Shown: positions 30,809-41,665 of the stretch, piece after piece
How the letters are laid out: the number at the start of each line of letters is the position of its first letter
Numbering within the stretch: position 1 is the stretch's first letter
DNA from: Gemmatimonadota bacterium
GTDB lineage: Bacteria; Gemmatimonadota; Gemmatimonadetes; Gemmatimonadales; GWC2-71-9
Direction of reading: 5' to 3'
Length of the DNA stretch: 64,000 nt
Assembly (NCBI GenBank): GCA_016713435.1
Contig: JADJPD010000006.1
Span: 434,001-498,000, forward strand
Translations under genes and position numbers: made by a program
Notes under the pieces: model-generated
Databases searched by the model: none
Told to the model about the DNA's origin: nothing
What the model saw: the letters and a program-made list of their open reading frames with translations, nothing else

Positions 30809-30889
30809 GCGCGTCTCGTCGGCCAGGCGTCAGATCGTGGGGATCGCACGGGCGCGGCCCCTGCGCCCCCGCGCTCCGGGAACGCCGGG

Positions 30890-32027
30890 CTAGATCTTGC
30901 CGGAGAGCACCGACTCGAGGATGAGCCAGCGGTTCATGCCGGCGAGCTTCTGGTGCATCCGGGTCATCGGCGGGCCGCCCGGGGCGTTCTCTTCCTCGAT
31001 CTGCAGGTCGGCGAGGGCGTCGAGGCCCGCGGCGGCGAACTTCCGGAGGCCCTTGTCGAGCGCCAGGCCGGCCGTGCGGAAGTTGAAGAGGGTCGAGAAC
31101 TGCAGGGTGTAGCCCAGGTCCGCCAGCTGCTGGTTGGTGATGAGCTTGCCGGCCTGCTTGGCCTTCCCCCAGTAGAGCGAGGGGCTCAGGTTGAAGCCGA
31201 GCATCTGGTTGGGGTAGTACTTCCGGACGCCCTCGGCGAACGCCTGCGGCTGCTCCAGGTCCACGTTGTTGAACTCGGCCCAGATCACGTCGCAGCCGAG
31301 CTCCGACGCCTCCCACGCATCCTCCACCGCCATCTTCACGCCGCCGGCCGACTGGCCCGGAAGCGCGCCGTCCACCGAGTCGGTGCGGGCGATGATCACC
31401 AGCTCCTGGCCCATCGCCTCGGCGGCGGCCTTGATGGCCTTGAGCTTGGCGAGCCAGTTGGAGCGGGGGACGAGCACCTTGTCGCGCTTGGCCTTGCCGA
31501 CGTTGACGATGTGGCCGCAGGTGCGGTCGGCGGGATCCTGGTTCTCGAGGTGGACGCCGCCGACGCGGGCGCGCACCAGCTCGGTGGCCAGGGCAAAGGT
31601 CTGGGTCGGGCCGCCGAAGCCGGCCTCCATGTCCACGAACATCGGCGGCACGGAGAGGAGCTCCTTGCCTTCGGTGTCGTAGTAGTGGGTGTGGCGGGCG
31701 CCCTCGATGCCCTTCCAGAGCTCGAGCGCCAGCTCCACCATCTGCTGCGACTGGTAGACGCCGATGTCGGGGTACATGTTCTTGACGGCGGCCAGCTGCC
31801 AGCCGGAGCCGTAGAGCGCCTTGAAGCCGAGCCGCGTCATCAGGGCGGCGGTGTAGGCGTCGTAGGCGCCGGCGGTGTGGACGAAGGAGCCCTTGTCACG
31901 GGCCTCGTGGAGGAGGCGGCGCAGCTTGGCGCCGGGGGCCTCCTGCTCGGGCGGGGGCGAGGAGCTTGGCGATCTCGTCGCGGGGGTAGGCGGCGGCCTT
32001 GCTGACGGGCGGGGTGGTAGCGGCCAT
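30890..32027 (-). CDS. aceA: Isocitrate lyase family protein, one frameshift
   Basis: Aldol-type lyase of the isocitrate lyase/PEP mutase superfamily, expected to split isocitrate into glyoxylate and succinate. The main frame shows VPPMFVDMEAGFGG, NQDPADRTCGHIVNVGKAK and IIARTDSVDG. The active-site signature reads RTCGH instead of the usual KKCGH, and the corrected length (378 aa) is shorter than the usual 430. The start codon (32025-32027) has a GAGGAG site. A G5 run at 31953-31957 breaks the frame; one base fewer joins AKLLAPP to EQEAPGAKLRRLLHEARDKG. A methylisocitrate lyase-like activity is a possible alternative. No malate synthase is in the window. Confidence 0.82.
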
Positions 32028-32133
32028 GAGGCTCCTCAGGAGGCGGCGGTTCCCGGCTCCGGGCTCGGGATTCGCCGGTAAGGGACACAGACAACGCGGG
32101 CCGGTCTGGCCGGCCCTTGCACCTGCATAGATA

Positions 32134-32161
32134 ATCATACAGGTTGTGAAAGTTTTCACAA
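32134..32161 (-). promoter_or_regulatory. aceA promoter with embedded 18-bp operator palindrome
   Basis: Reading the minus strand, TTGTGA (32156-32161) and TATGAT (32134-32139) are 16 bases apart. A perfect dyad TTGTGAAA-GT-TTTCACAA (32144-32161) covers the -35 box and most of the spacer, a classic repressor position. The island is strikingly AT-rich. The regulator is unknown. Confidence 0.65.
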
Positions 32162-32182
32162 GTGGTGGGCAAGCCGCGCAAG

Positions 32183-32262
32183 TCGCTGAAGCGAGCGCTC
32201 GGCCTGCGCGCCTCGGATCCCCGGGATGCGGCACGGACTTGGTGGCGAGCTCGCTTCAGCGA
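32183..32262. repeat. Inverted repeat in the aceA-wbpA gap
   Basis: TCGCTGAAGCGAGC (32183-32196) and its exact complement (32249-32262) flank 52 bases; each arm is itself a small palindrome. The 393-bp gap 32028-32420 holds the aceA promoter, this repeat and two copies of GCACTAGT (32315-32322, 32349-32356). No gene is seen in it. Confidence 0.6.
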
Positions 32263-32420
32263 GCGGAACGCAGGCGCGCGCTGGCCCTGGGGGCGGGGGA
32301 GTTGCACGGGGCTTGCACTAGTGTCGGGCTGGCACGCAGGGGCCGGGGGCACTAGTTTGCGGTGCTTCGGCGCCTATCTCCTTGCAGGTCAACATCTTTC
32401 CTCATGCGGCGGGAGTGGTC

Positions 32421-33755
32421 ATGGCGGACGGCTTGAGCCAGTTGGTGGAGCGGATCCAGCGAGGGAATGCCACAGTTGGCATCATCGGGCTGGGCTACGT
32501 GGGGCTCCCGCTGGCGGTGGAATGCGCCCGGAGCGGGTTCAAGGTCCTGGGCTTCGACATCAGCGAGCCGGTCTGCAACGGCATCAACGCCGGGAAGAGT
32601 CACGTGGAGGACGTGCCGACCGAGCAGCTGGCCGGCTACGTGAAGAAGGGCCTGATCACGGCCACCACGGACTTTGGCCGGCTCAAGGAGGCGGACGTCA
32701 TCTCCATCTGCGTCCCGACCCCCCTCAACAAGATCAAGGATCCCGACCTCAGCTACGTGGTCAGCGCCGCCATGTCGGTCAAGGCGACGCTCCGGCCCGG
32801 GCAGGTGATCATCCTGGAGAGCACCACCTACCCGGGCACCACCCGCGAGGTGCTGCTGCCGGCGTTCGAGGAGACGGGGCTCAAGGTGGGTGTCGACTTC
32901 GGGCTCTGCTTCAGCCCCGAGCGGGTGGACCCGGGCAACCCCACCTGGCAGACCCGCAACACCCCGAAGGTGATCGGCGGCATCACCAAGCGCTGCAACG
33001 AGGCGGCGCTGGCGCTCTACTCCAAGGTGTTCGACACCATGGTGCCGGTGGAGAGTCCCGAGGCGGCGGAGCTGGTGAAGGTGTACGAGAACACCTTCCG
33101 CATGATCAACATCGCGCTGGCCAACGAGCTGGCGCAGGCGTGCGACCGGCTCGGGCTCGATGTCTGGGGCGTCATTGACGCCGCGGGCACGAAGCCGTTC
33201 GGCTTCATGAAGTTCACGCCGGGCCCCGGGCTCGGCGGGCACTGCATCCCGCTCGACCCGCATTACCTGTCGTGGAAGATGCGGACGCTGCAGTACAAGA
33301 CCCGCATGATCGAGCTCGCGAGCGAGATCAACGCCGAGATGCCGGTGTACGTGGTGCGGAAGGCGTCGGACGCGCTGAACGAGCACTGCAAGGCCATGAA
33401 GGGCTCCAAGGTCCTGGTGCTCGGCGTGGCCTACAAGAAGAACATCAGCGACCTGCGCGAGAGCCCGGCGCTCGACATCATCAAGCTGCTGCAGGAGAAG
33501 GGCGCGAAGGTGTCGTTCCACGATCCGCACTGCCCGGAGATCAAGGACGACGGGCACACGCCGATCCAGGGGCTGCCGATGCACAGCGTGCCGCTCACGG
33601 ACGACGCGCTCAAGGCGGCGGACCTGGTGCTCGTGGTGACGGATCACTCGGGGCTCGACTACGAGCGGGTGCTCAAGGTGGCGCCGCTCGTCCTCGATAC
33701 GCGCGGCGTGCTCAAGGGCCGCGAGGACCCGAAGCTCGTGGGCCTCAGCCGCTAG
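32421..33755 (+). CDS. wbpA: UDP-N-acetylhexosamine 6-dehydrogenase (WbpA/TviB-like)
   Basis: NAD-dependent enzyme that oxidises the C6 hydroxyl of a UDP-sugar to a uronic acid for surface glycan. The 444-aa protein has the Rossmann loop IIGLGYVGLPLA (about 19-30), the UDP-sugar dehydrogenase segment SPERVDPGN, catalytic C275 in LGGHCIPLDP, and a C-terminal UDP-binding domain (VLVLGVAYKKNISDLRESPA). The SPERxDPGN form favours UDP-GlcNAc or UDP-GalNAc over UDP-glucose. ATG 32421 has GGGAG six bases upstream; a TTG start at 32382 is in frame but weaker. It opens the polysaccharide locus. Confidence 0.88.
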   Translation: MADGLSQLVERIQRGNATVGIIGLGYVGLPLAVECARSGFKVLGFDISEPVCNGINAGKSHVEDVPTEQLAGYVKKGLITATTDFGRLKEADVISICVPTPLNKIKDPDLSYVVSAAMSVKATLRPGQVIILESTTYPGTTREVLLPAFEETGLKVGVDFGLCFSPERVDPGNPTWQTRNTPKVIGGITKRCNEAALALYSKVFDTMVPVESPEAAELVKVYENTFRMINIALANELAQACDRLGLDVWGVIDAAGTKPFGFMKFTPGPGLGGHCIPLDPHYLSWKMRTLQYKTRMIELASEINAEMPVYVVRKASDALNEHCKAMKGSKVLVLGVAYKKNISDLRESPALDIIKLLQEKGAKVSFHDPHCPEIKDDGHTPIQGLPMHSVPLTDDALKAADLVLVVTDHSGLDYERVLKVAPLVLDTRGVLKGREDPKLVGLSR

Positions 33756-33782
33756 CCGGCGCCGCTGGCGTCGTCGTCGCAG

Positions 33783-33802
33783 GGGCCGGCCGTGGCCGGC
33801 CC
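33783..33802 (+). terminator. Perfect GC hairpin after wbpA
   Basis: GGGCCGGCC and GGCCGGCCC pair around GT, 27 bases past the stop. A T8 tract occurs further on (33861-33868) but is not adjacent. It probably ends or attenuates the wbpA transcript. Confidence 0.55.
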
Positions 33803-33881
33803 GCTCGAGGACCGTCCGAAGACATCGCGCGGGACCGGCTGTGCGGCTGGTTCTGCGCGGTTTTTTTTCCTCGGGGTGGGG

Positions 33882-33978
33882 CGGGCGCCGGGGGCAGGGC
33901 CACTGCGGGGACATCACGACCGGCTGCTGCGCGGCCGGTCGTGCCTCGTCCCCTCCGTGGCCCTGCCCCCGGCGCCCG
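33882..33978. repeat. Long inverted repeat downstream of wbpA
   Basis: Arms of about 43-45 bases (33882-33924 and 33934-33978) pair with small bulges; the outer part CGGGCGCCGGGGGCAGGGCC is matched exactly and the inner part includes ACCGGC against GCCGGT. The whole forms a cruciform-scale stem. The 304-bp gap 33756-34059 holds this, the wbpA hairpin and a T8 tract, but no gene. Confidence 0.75.
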
Positions 33979-34059
33979 CTCGGCGAGGGGTGGGGTTGAG
34001 GGGAGGGCCGGGGAGGGCGGCGGCGGGGAATGCGCAGTGGGGAACTGGAGGGGGCGGGC

Positions 34060-34851
34060 TCACCGGGAGGTGGGCCCGTTCTGTTGTTGGGGGGGGCGGC
34101 GAAGGGGCTCGGTGAGGTTCACCCTTGGGAGGGGGAGGAAGCCGAGGACTGGCGGCTGGCCCGGGGGGAGGGCGAGGGGGGGCTTGGGGGTGTCGGGGGT
34201 GGGAGGTGGGGCGGGGCGCTTGCGGCGGGGGGCGTGGACGCGGGCGGCGCTCTGCCAGGCGGCGAGGCGGTCGGGCTGGGTGGCGAATTCGTGGGTGTAG
34301 ATGGCCGAGAGGGCGCGGAGGGCCTTGAGGATCCGGGTGGTGAGCTCGGGGATGAGGGCGTGGGCGCTGATGTGGGCGGCCTGGGCGCGGGTCTGCGCGT
34401 CGCCACGGGCGGCGAAGTCGGCGAGGTGGGCGGCCATGGTGTCGAGGTGCGCGGGGGTCACGCCGTAGCCGGCCAGGATGTCCTGGTGGGCGCGGGCGAA
34501 GGCGAGGTACTGGCGGCCGCGCGCGAGGAGTTGCTCCGCCGGCTGGGTGATGTGGCCCACCTTCCAGTATGCGGCGGCGGTGCCGAGTTCCTCGGGGATG
34601 GCCTTGCCGAGGCGGCAGAGGGCGCGGATGTCGTCGAGGACGACGGTGCGGGCGTCGCCGCGGAGGTCGGTGGCGGAGCGGCCGCTGTCCTCGCCCTCGC
34701 CGGCCTGCGCGAGGGCGTGGCGGCCGGCCGCGACGTCGGCGGCGAGGCGCGCGGTCCAGTCGGCGAAGCGCGGGGCGCGGGCGGGATGCTCGCCGGCGAC
34801 GACGAGGGCGCGGGTGCCGGCGGCGAGGGTTCTCCGGAATCTGGCTTGCAT
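34060..34851 (-). CDS. Helical hypothetical protein with proline-rich tail
   Basis: 263 aa from the Met at 34851 (the frame is open upstream to 34920 with a His/Arg-rich stretch that looks non-coding). Residues 1-205 read as a regular all-helical bundle (FRRTLAAGTRALVVAGEHP, TVVLDDIRALCRLGKAIPEE, AYWKVGHITQPAEQLLARG), then a Pro-rich basic tail. No signal peptide or known domain. The stop codon falls inside a copy of the hairpin also seen at 16851-16884. Function unknown. Confidence 0.5.
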   Translation of the reverse strand: MQARFRRTLAAGTRALVVAGEHPARAPRFADWTARLAADVAAGRHALAQAGEGEDSGRSATDLRGDARTVVLDDIRALCRLGKAIPEELGTAAAYWKVGHITQPAEQLLARGRQYLAFARAHQDILAGYGVTPAHLDTMAAHLADFAARGDAQTRAQAAHISAHALIPELTTRILKALRALSAIYTHEFATQPDRLAAWQSAARVHAPRRKRPAPPPTPDTPKPPLALPPGQPPVLGFLPLPRVNLTEPLRRPPQQQNGPTSR

Positions 34852-36297
<1,446 letters not shown>

Positions 36298-37359
36298 ATG
36301 CCACTTTCGCCCCTTCCTATCACCGGCCGGCGGATTCGTTTTGCGCTGGTTGGCTGCGGCAGAATTGCGGACAAGCACTTCGAGGCGCTGGAGAAGCACG
36401 CCGAGCGGGCGGAGCTCGTCGCGGTCTGTGACACGGACCCGGCGGCGCTGGCGCGCGCGGTGGGGCGGACGCGGGCGCGGGGGTTCGGGACGCTGGAGGA
36501 GCTGCTGGCGCAGTCGGACGCGGAGGTGATCGTGCTGGCGACGCCGTCGGGGATCCATGCGGCGCAGACGATCCAGGCGGCCGAGGCCGGGCGCCACGTG
36601 GTGACGGAGAAGCCGATGGCCACGCGGTGGCACGACGGGGAGCGGATGGTGGCCGCCTGTGACAAGGCGGGCGTCCAGCTCTTCGTGGTGAAGCAGAACC
36701 GGATGAACGCGACGATCCAGCTGCTCAAGCGCGCGATCGAGAAGAAGCGCTTCGGGCGGATCTACATGGTGAGCGTCAACGTGTTCTGGAGCCGGCCGCA
36801 GGCGTACTACGACAGCGCGAGCTGGCGGGGGACGTGGGAGTTCGACGGCGGCGCGTTCATGAACCAGGCGAGCCATTACGTGGACTTGCTCGACTGGCTC
36901 ATCGGCCCGGTGGAGAGTGTGCACGCGTTCACGGCGACGCTGGCGCGGCGGATCGAGGTGGAGGACACCGGCGTCGCCTCGATTCGCTGGCGGAGCGGGG
37001 CGCTGGGGTCGGTGAGCGTCACGATGCTGACGCACCAGAAGAACTTCGAGGGGTCGATCACCATCCTCGGCGAGACGGGGTCGGTGCGGATCGGCGGGGT
37101 GGCGGTGAATGAGATCCAGGCGTGGGACTTTGCGGACTCGGATCCCGACGATGCGAAGGTGCGGGATGCGAGCTACCAGACGACGTCGGTGTACGGCTTC
37201 GGGCACCCGGCCTATTACGACAACGTGATCCGGGCGCTGCGTGGGGAGGCGCGGGCGGAGACGGATGGGCGGGAGGGGCTGCGGTCGCTGGAGTTGCTGA
37301 TCGGGATGTACCTCTCGGCGCGCGACGGGAAGACGGTCGGGCTGCCGCTGGAGTTGTGA
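36298..37359 (+). CDS. wbpB: Gfo/Idh/MocA oxidoreductase, WbpB/WlbA-like
   Basis: NAD-dependent oxidoreductase of 353 aa. The nucleotide loop is ALVGCGRIADKH (16-27), and the family EKPMA lysine motif and the WbpB-like FVVKQNRMNATIQLLKRAI are present, as is WRGTWEFDGGAFMNQASHY. WbpB oxidises C3 of UDP-GlcNAcA so that an aminotransferase (WbpE) and acetyltransferase (WbpD) can build a 2,3-diamino sugar acid. A WbpA-like gene upstream, a hexapeptide acyltransferase and a DegT aminotransferase downstream fit that pathway. The frame is open far upstream through the G-rich region, but the ATG here has the promoter box. Confidence 0.86.
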   Translation: MPLSPLPITGRRIRFALVGCGRIADKHFEALEKHAERAELVAVCDTDPAALARAVGRTRARGFGTLEELLAQSDAEVIVLATPSGIHAAQTIQAAEAGRHVVTEKPMATRWHDGERMVAACDKAGVQLFVVKQNRMNATIQLLKRAIEKKRFGRIYMVSVNVFWSRPQAYYDSASWRGTWEFDGGAFMNQASHYVDLLDWLIGPVESVHAFTATLARRIEVEDTGVASIRWRSGALGSVSVTMLTHQKNFEGSITILGETGSVRIGGVAVNEIQAWDFADSDPDDAKVRDASYQTTSVYGFGHPAYYDNVIRALRGEARAETDGREGLRSLELLIGMYLSARDGKTVGLPLEL

Positions 37360-37451
37360 CGGGGGAGCCGTCTCCGGCGCGCCGCGCGCGCGCCGCACTT
37401 CCCCGGCTTCTCCCTCACGTTGGCGCACCACCTCACCACCCCCATCGACTC

Positions 37452-39614
37452 ATGAAGCAAGTCCTCGTCTCGGGACAGGGCCAGATTGAGGTCCTCGACG
37501 TGCCCGCGCCGTTCCGATCGCGCGGGGGCGTGCTGGTGCGCACGCGGTACTCACTGATCAGCAGCGGGACGGAGGGGGCGGCGGTCGCGGCCCGGGGGGG
37601 GCTGCTCGGGCTGGTGGAACGGGCGCGCGAGTCGCCCGCCAAGGTGGAGCGGGTGTGGCAGCTGGCGCGGAGCCAGGGTCTCAGCTCCACCCTTGCGATG
37701 GTGCGCGCCAAGCTGGCCGACTTCGCGCCGCTGGGCTACAGCGCCTCGGGCACGGTGGTGGAAGTGGACGATGCGACGAGTCCCTACCGGGTCGGGGATG
37801 AGGTGGCCTGTGTCGGTGCGGGCATCGCGAATCACGCCGAATACCTCGCAGTGCCGCACAACTAGCTGGGGCCGGTGCCGGCGCCGTCGCAACCGGAACA
37901 GGCCGCGTTCGGGGCAATCGGGTGCATCGCGATGCAGGGGATCCGCCGGCTGGAGGCGGGGCCCGGGGAGTGGATCGCGGTCATCGGCCTCGGGCTGATC
38001 GGGCAGGTCACGGTGCGGCTGCTTCGGGCGATGGGCTATCGGGCCTGCGCCATGGACCTGGTGGCGGGCCGGGTGGCGCTGGCGCAGGCCGCCGGAATCC
38101 CCGCGTGGTCCTCCGCGGAGGCCGACAGCGTGACGCGGGCCATGGAGCTGACCGGCGGCAAGGGGGTGGACGGGGTGATTCTCTGCGCGGCGACCGCCAG
38201 CGACGGTCCCGTGAACCTCGCCTTCGACCTCTGCCGGCCGCGGGGCCGGGTCAGCATCGTTGGGGACGTGGGATTCGGCCTGCTGCGGGGGAAGATGTAC
38301 CGGAAGGAGCTGGAGCTGCGGATGTCCACGTCGTACGGACCGGGGCGGTACGACCCGGCCTACGAGTTCGAGGGGCAGGACTACCCGTTCGGCCTGGTCC
38401 GCTGGACCTCGCGGCGGAACCTGGAACATTTCCTTGCGCTGCTCTCGAGCGGCGCGGTGGACCTCGGGCCCCTGGTGAGCGCACGGTACGCCGTGGAGCG
38501 TGCGGGGGAGGCCTACGCGCGGGTGAAGGCGGGCAGTGCCTCGGATTTCGGGATCCTCTTCGACTACGGGACTCCGCCCATGCCCACGCCGCCAGTGCGC
38601 GTGCTCCGCGCGTCCGCTGCCGTCGCCGCGCGTCCGGGGCAGGTGCGGCTCGGGCTCGTCGGGGTCGGTGCCTACGCAAAGGCGGTGCACCTCCCCAACC
38701 TCCGGAAGCTGGGGGAGGCATTCCTGCTGGCCGGGGTGGCCAGCCGGACAGGGGCCACGGCGGCGGCCGCCGCGCGCCAATACGGCATTCCGCTGGTGGC
38801 GAGCGATCCACAGGCGCTCCTCGAGGATCCGGGGATCGACGCGGTCCTCATCTCCACCCGGCATGCGTCCCATGCCGCCCTGACGATTGCCGCCCTCGAG
38901 GCGGGGAAGCACGTGTACGTGGAGAAGCCGCTCGCCACCACCGTGGAGGATGCCCAGCGGGTCCAGGCAGCGGCCCGGGCGAGCGGCCGGGTGCTTCGGG
39001 TGGGCTTCAACCGGCGCTTCTCGCCGTGGCTCGCGCCGCTCGCCCGGGTCCTCTCCGCCGGCGGGCGGCGGGTGGTGACGATCCGGGTGAATGTGGGCAG
39101 CCTGGGCGATCACTGGAGCAATGCGGCGGAGGAGGGTGGGCGGCTTCTGGGGGAGGTGCATTTCTTCGACCTGGCCAACTGGCTGCTGCAGCAGTATCCG
39201 GAGCGGGTGATGGCGGAGTTTGCGGGGTCTCCGGGCGTGCAGAACCCCAACGCGGTGGTGCAGGTGGGCTACCCGGACGGCTCGATCGCGGTCCTGACGT
39301 ACACCACGCTCGGCCATCCTGGGCTGGGCAAGGAGTACATCGAGGTGCTGGGCAACGGCCGGTCCGGTGCGTGCGACGATTACCAGTCCCTGCGGCTGTT
39401 CGGCGGGGGGGAACGGCCGGGCGCAAGTTCCCGCCGGGCGACAAGGGGGCAACTCGGGGCGCTCCGGGAGTTCGCCGAGGCGATCCGGAGCGGGACGGGC
39501 GGTTCTCCGGGAGCCGATGCCGAGGCGGGGATGTACGCGACGTGGATGGCGCTGGCCGCGCACGCGAGCGGGCTGGCCGGGCAGGCGCTCCGCTTCGACT
39601 CCAGCATCCCGTGA
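37452..39614 (+). pseudogene. Bi-domain oxidoreductase (MDR + Gfo/Idh/MocA), internal TAG
   Basis: About 720 codons joining two dehydrogenase folds. Residues 1-340 are a medium-chain dehydrogenase (GroES-like start with TRYSLISSGTEG, then Rossmann loop VIGLGLIGQ). Residues 390-715 are a Gfo/Idh/MocA domain (LGLVGVGAYAKAVHLPNL, YVEKPLATT, GFNRRFSPW). Such fusions recur beside heparinase and flippase genes in polysaccharide loci; the substrate is unknown. An in-frame TAG (37863-37865) interrupts it after AEYLAVPHN; reading continues in the same frame as LGPVPAPSQPEQAAFGAIG. It is a point change, either real inactivation or an error. Confidence 0.85.
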
Positions 39615-40159
39615 CGGGCGCCACGCCTGCCGAGGGGGCTGCTGCAGCGCCTGCGGCGCTGGCTGGGGAAACGTGCGGCGAGGGGGTGCCGCTGGGGATC
39701 CTGCGACGGGCGGGGCCCGGGTTCTACTGCGGACATGCGGCCTGGTTCCGCCCGGGCGAGGCGATCACGATCGGTCCCCACGTCTACATCGGCCACCATG
39801 CCCACATTGCGGCGCCGTGTGAGATCGGCCCAGACGTGATGCTGGCGAGCTATGTCGCCCTGATCGGCGGGGACCACCGCTTCGACCAGCCGGGAGTGCT
39901 GATGCGCGCCAGCGGTCGCAGCGAGCTCCGGCCCGTGATCATCGAGGGCGATGCGTGGATCGGTCACGGCGTCACGCTGCTCGGCGGGGCCCGCGTCGGA
40001 CGTGGGGCCATCGTGGCGGCGGGGAGCGTGGTCACGGGCAGCGTGCCCGCGTGCGAGATCTGGGGTGGGATCCCCGCGCGCCGCCTGAAGACGCGGTTTC
40101 CCACGCCGGAGGAGACCGAACAGCACCTGGCCTTCCTGCGCTCGCGGTATGACCGCTGA
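39611..40159 (+). CDS. Hexapeptide-repeat O/N-acyltransferase
   Basis: Left-handed beta-helix acyltransferase of 182 aa, expected to acetylate a sugar or sugar nucleotide. Hexapeptide turns are seen in ITIGPHVYIGHHAHIAAP and VIIEGDAWIGHGVTLLGG, GARVGRGAIVAAGSVV; the likely catalytic His is in IGGDHRF. The end GGIPARRLKTRF is typical. GTG overlaps the preceding stop by 4 bp. It could supply the WbpD-like step or decorate the finished glycan. Confidence 0.83.
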   Translation: MTGATPAEGAAAAPAALAGETCGEGVPLGILRRAGPGFYCGHAAWFRPGEAITIGPHVYIGHHAHIAAPCEIGPDVMLASYVALIGGDHRFDQPGVLMRASGRSELRPVIIEGDAWIGHGVTLLGGARVGRGAIVAAGSVVTGSVPACEIWGGIPARRLKTRFPTPEETEQHLAFLRSRYDR

Positions 40160-41665
40160 GCGCACAGCTGCGGGCGCCTGGCGCTTCGCCCCAGTCCCTT
40201 CCTGCGCGACGTACTGACGACGGTGGTGACCACGGGGGTCACCATGGCCTCGCTGGTGCTCACCACGCGCTGGATCGCCGCCGCCTTCACGACGCACGAG
40301 TTCGGGGGTGTACGGCATCTCGCGGCGGATGGTGGGGACGCTTGCGATCTCCAACGTTGTGGGCTTGTCGCTGGCGCGATACCTGGCCCTGCAGGCGGAC
40401 GAGATGGTGCGGCGTGCCCATCTCGTGGTGGCGGCCGGCCTGGCCCTCCTTCCCGGCATCCTGCTGCTGGCGGCGGGAGCGCTGGCGCCCGGGTTCTGGG
40501 CCGGGCTGGTCTTCGACGACCGGACGCAGGGACCCGCGCTGCTCTCCATGCTGTTCCTGGTGCTCGCCACCGCCAGCTTCAACCTGCTCTTTGCCCACTA
40601 CCGCGGGACCAACCGGGTCACGATTGGGAACCGGTTCAACGTCGCCCTGGTGGGTATCGGACCGATGCTGGTGGCGCTCGTCTCGGCCTCCACGGGGAGC
40701 ACGGCGGTGGTCAACACGCTCAGCGCGGGGGTGATGCTGATCGCGCTGGTGGTGCTGGCGCCGGAAATCTGGGGTGCGTTCCGGGCCAGCGGGGCGGCCC
40801 TGCGTGCCAGCTGCTTCCGGGAGCAGTGGGCGTTCGTATGGCCGCGCATCCCCGGCGGATTCGCGATCGGAAGCCTCGCCTCGGTTGCGCCCGTCCTGGC
40901 GCCCCGCTTCGCGACGACGACGGCGGCCGGCTACCTGGTGGCGGGCCAGGTCTTGCTGCGCCTGGTTGACGCGGGGACGGCCGCATTCGGGGTGGTGGCG
41001 CTGCCGAAGGTGGCGGAACTGCACGCCCGCGGCCAGGCGGCCTTCATCCGGGCCCGGGTCGGGGACGTGATCGCGATGGCGGTTCACCTGGGGCTCTTCT
41101 TCACGTTTCATTTGCTGGTGTGGGCGGACGTGATCGTGACGGCATGGCTCGGGGAGCGGTACGCCCCGGCCGTCCCGGTGATCCGCGTGGTGCTTTGCTC
41201 GGTAGCGCCCTACACGGCGTACACCCTGCTCCGGTCGGTCATCGACGTGCTGGACGAGCGGGCCGTGAACGCGCGGAACACTTACGCGGCGTTCGCCATG
41301 ACGGTGGTGGCGGCGCTGGCGCTCGGCTACGGGGCTATGGGGCCTCCGGCCTGGCCGCCGCCAGCGCGGCGGGGATGATCCTGCTCGGCGCGCTGACCGT
41401 GCGCTACCTGTGGCGGGCCCTGCACCTCGACTGGGCCGCGCTTCACCTCGTGCCCGGGGTCGCGGGGGCGGTGGGGCTCGGGCTGCTGGCGGCGGGCGCG
41501 CGGTGGGTGGTGCCGGGCGGCTGGCCGGTCCTTGCGCGCCTGGCGGTTGGTGGAGTGGTGACGGGGTCGCTCACGCTCGTGTACCTGTACCTCCTGCGGC
41601 GGGTGGGCGTGCGCTGGGTCACGGAAATCGAAGCGCGCCTGATCCGGCGCCCGGCCGCCGCATGA
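40149..41665 (+). pseudogene. Polysaccharide flippase (Wzx-like), frameshifted
   Basis: Multi-pass MATE/MVF-type flippase that would move lipid-linked repeat units across the inner membrane. About 12 hydrophobic segments can be pieced together from three frames: LTTVVTTGVTMASLVLTTRW, then NVVGLSLARYLALQADEMVR through LALGYGAMG, then SGLAAASAAGMILLGAL to the end. Breaks are near 40190, at a G5 run (40304-40308, one G too many) and near 41339-41342 (one G too few). ATG 40149 overlaps the acyltransferase. The stop overlaps the next ATG. Confidence 0.75.
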
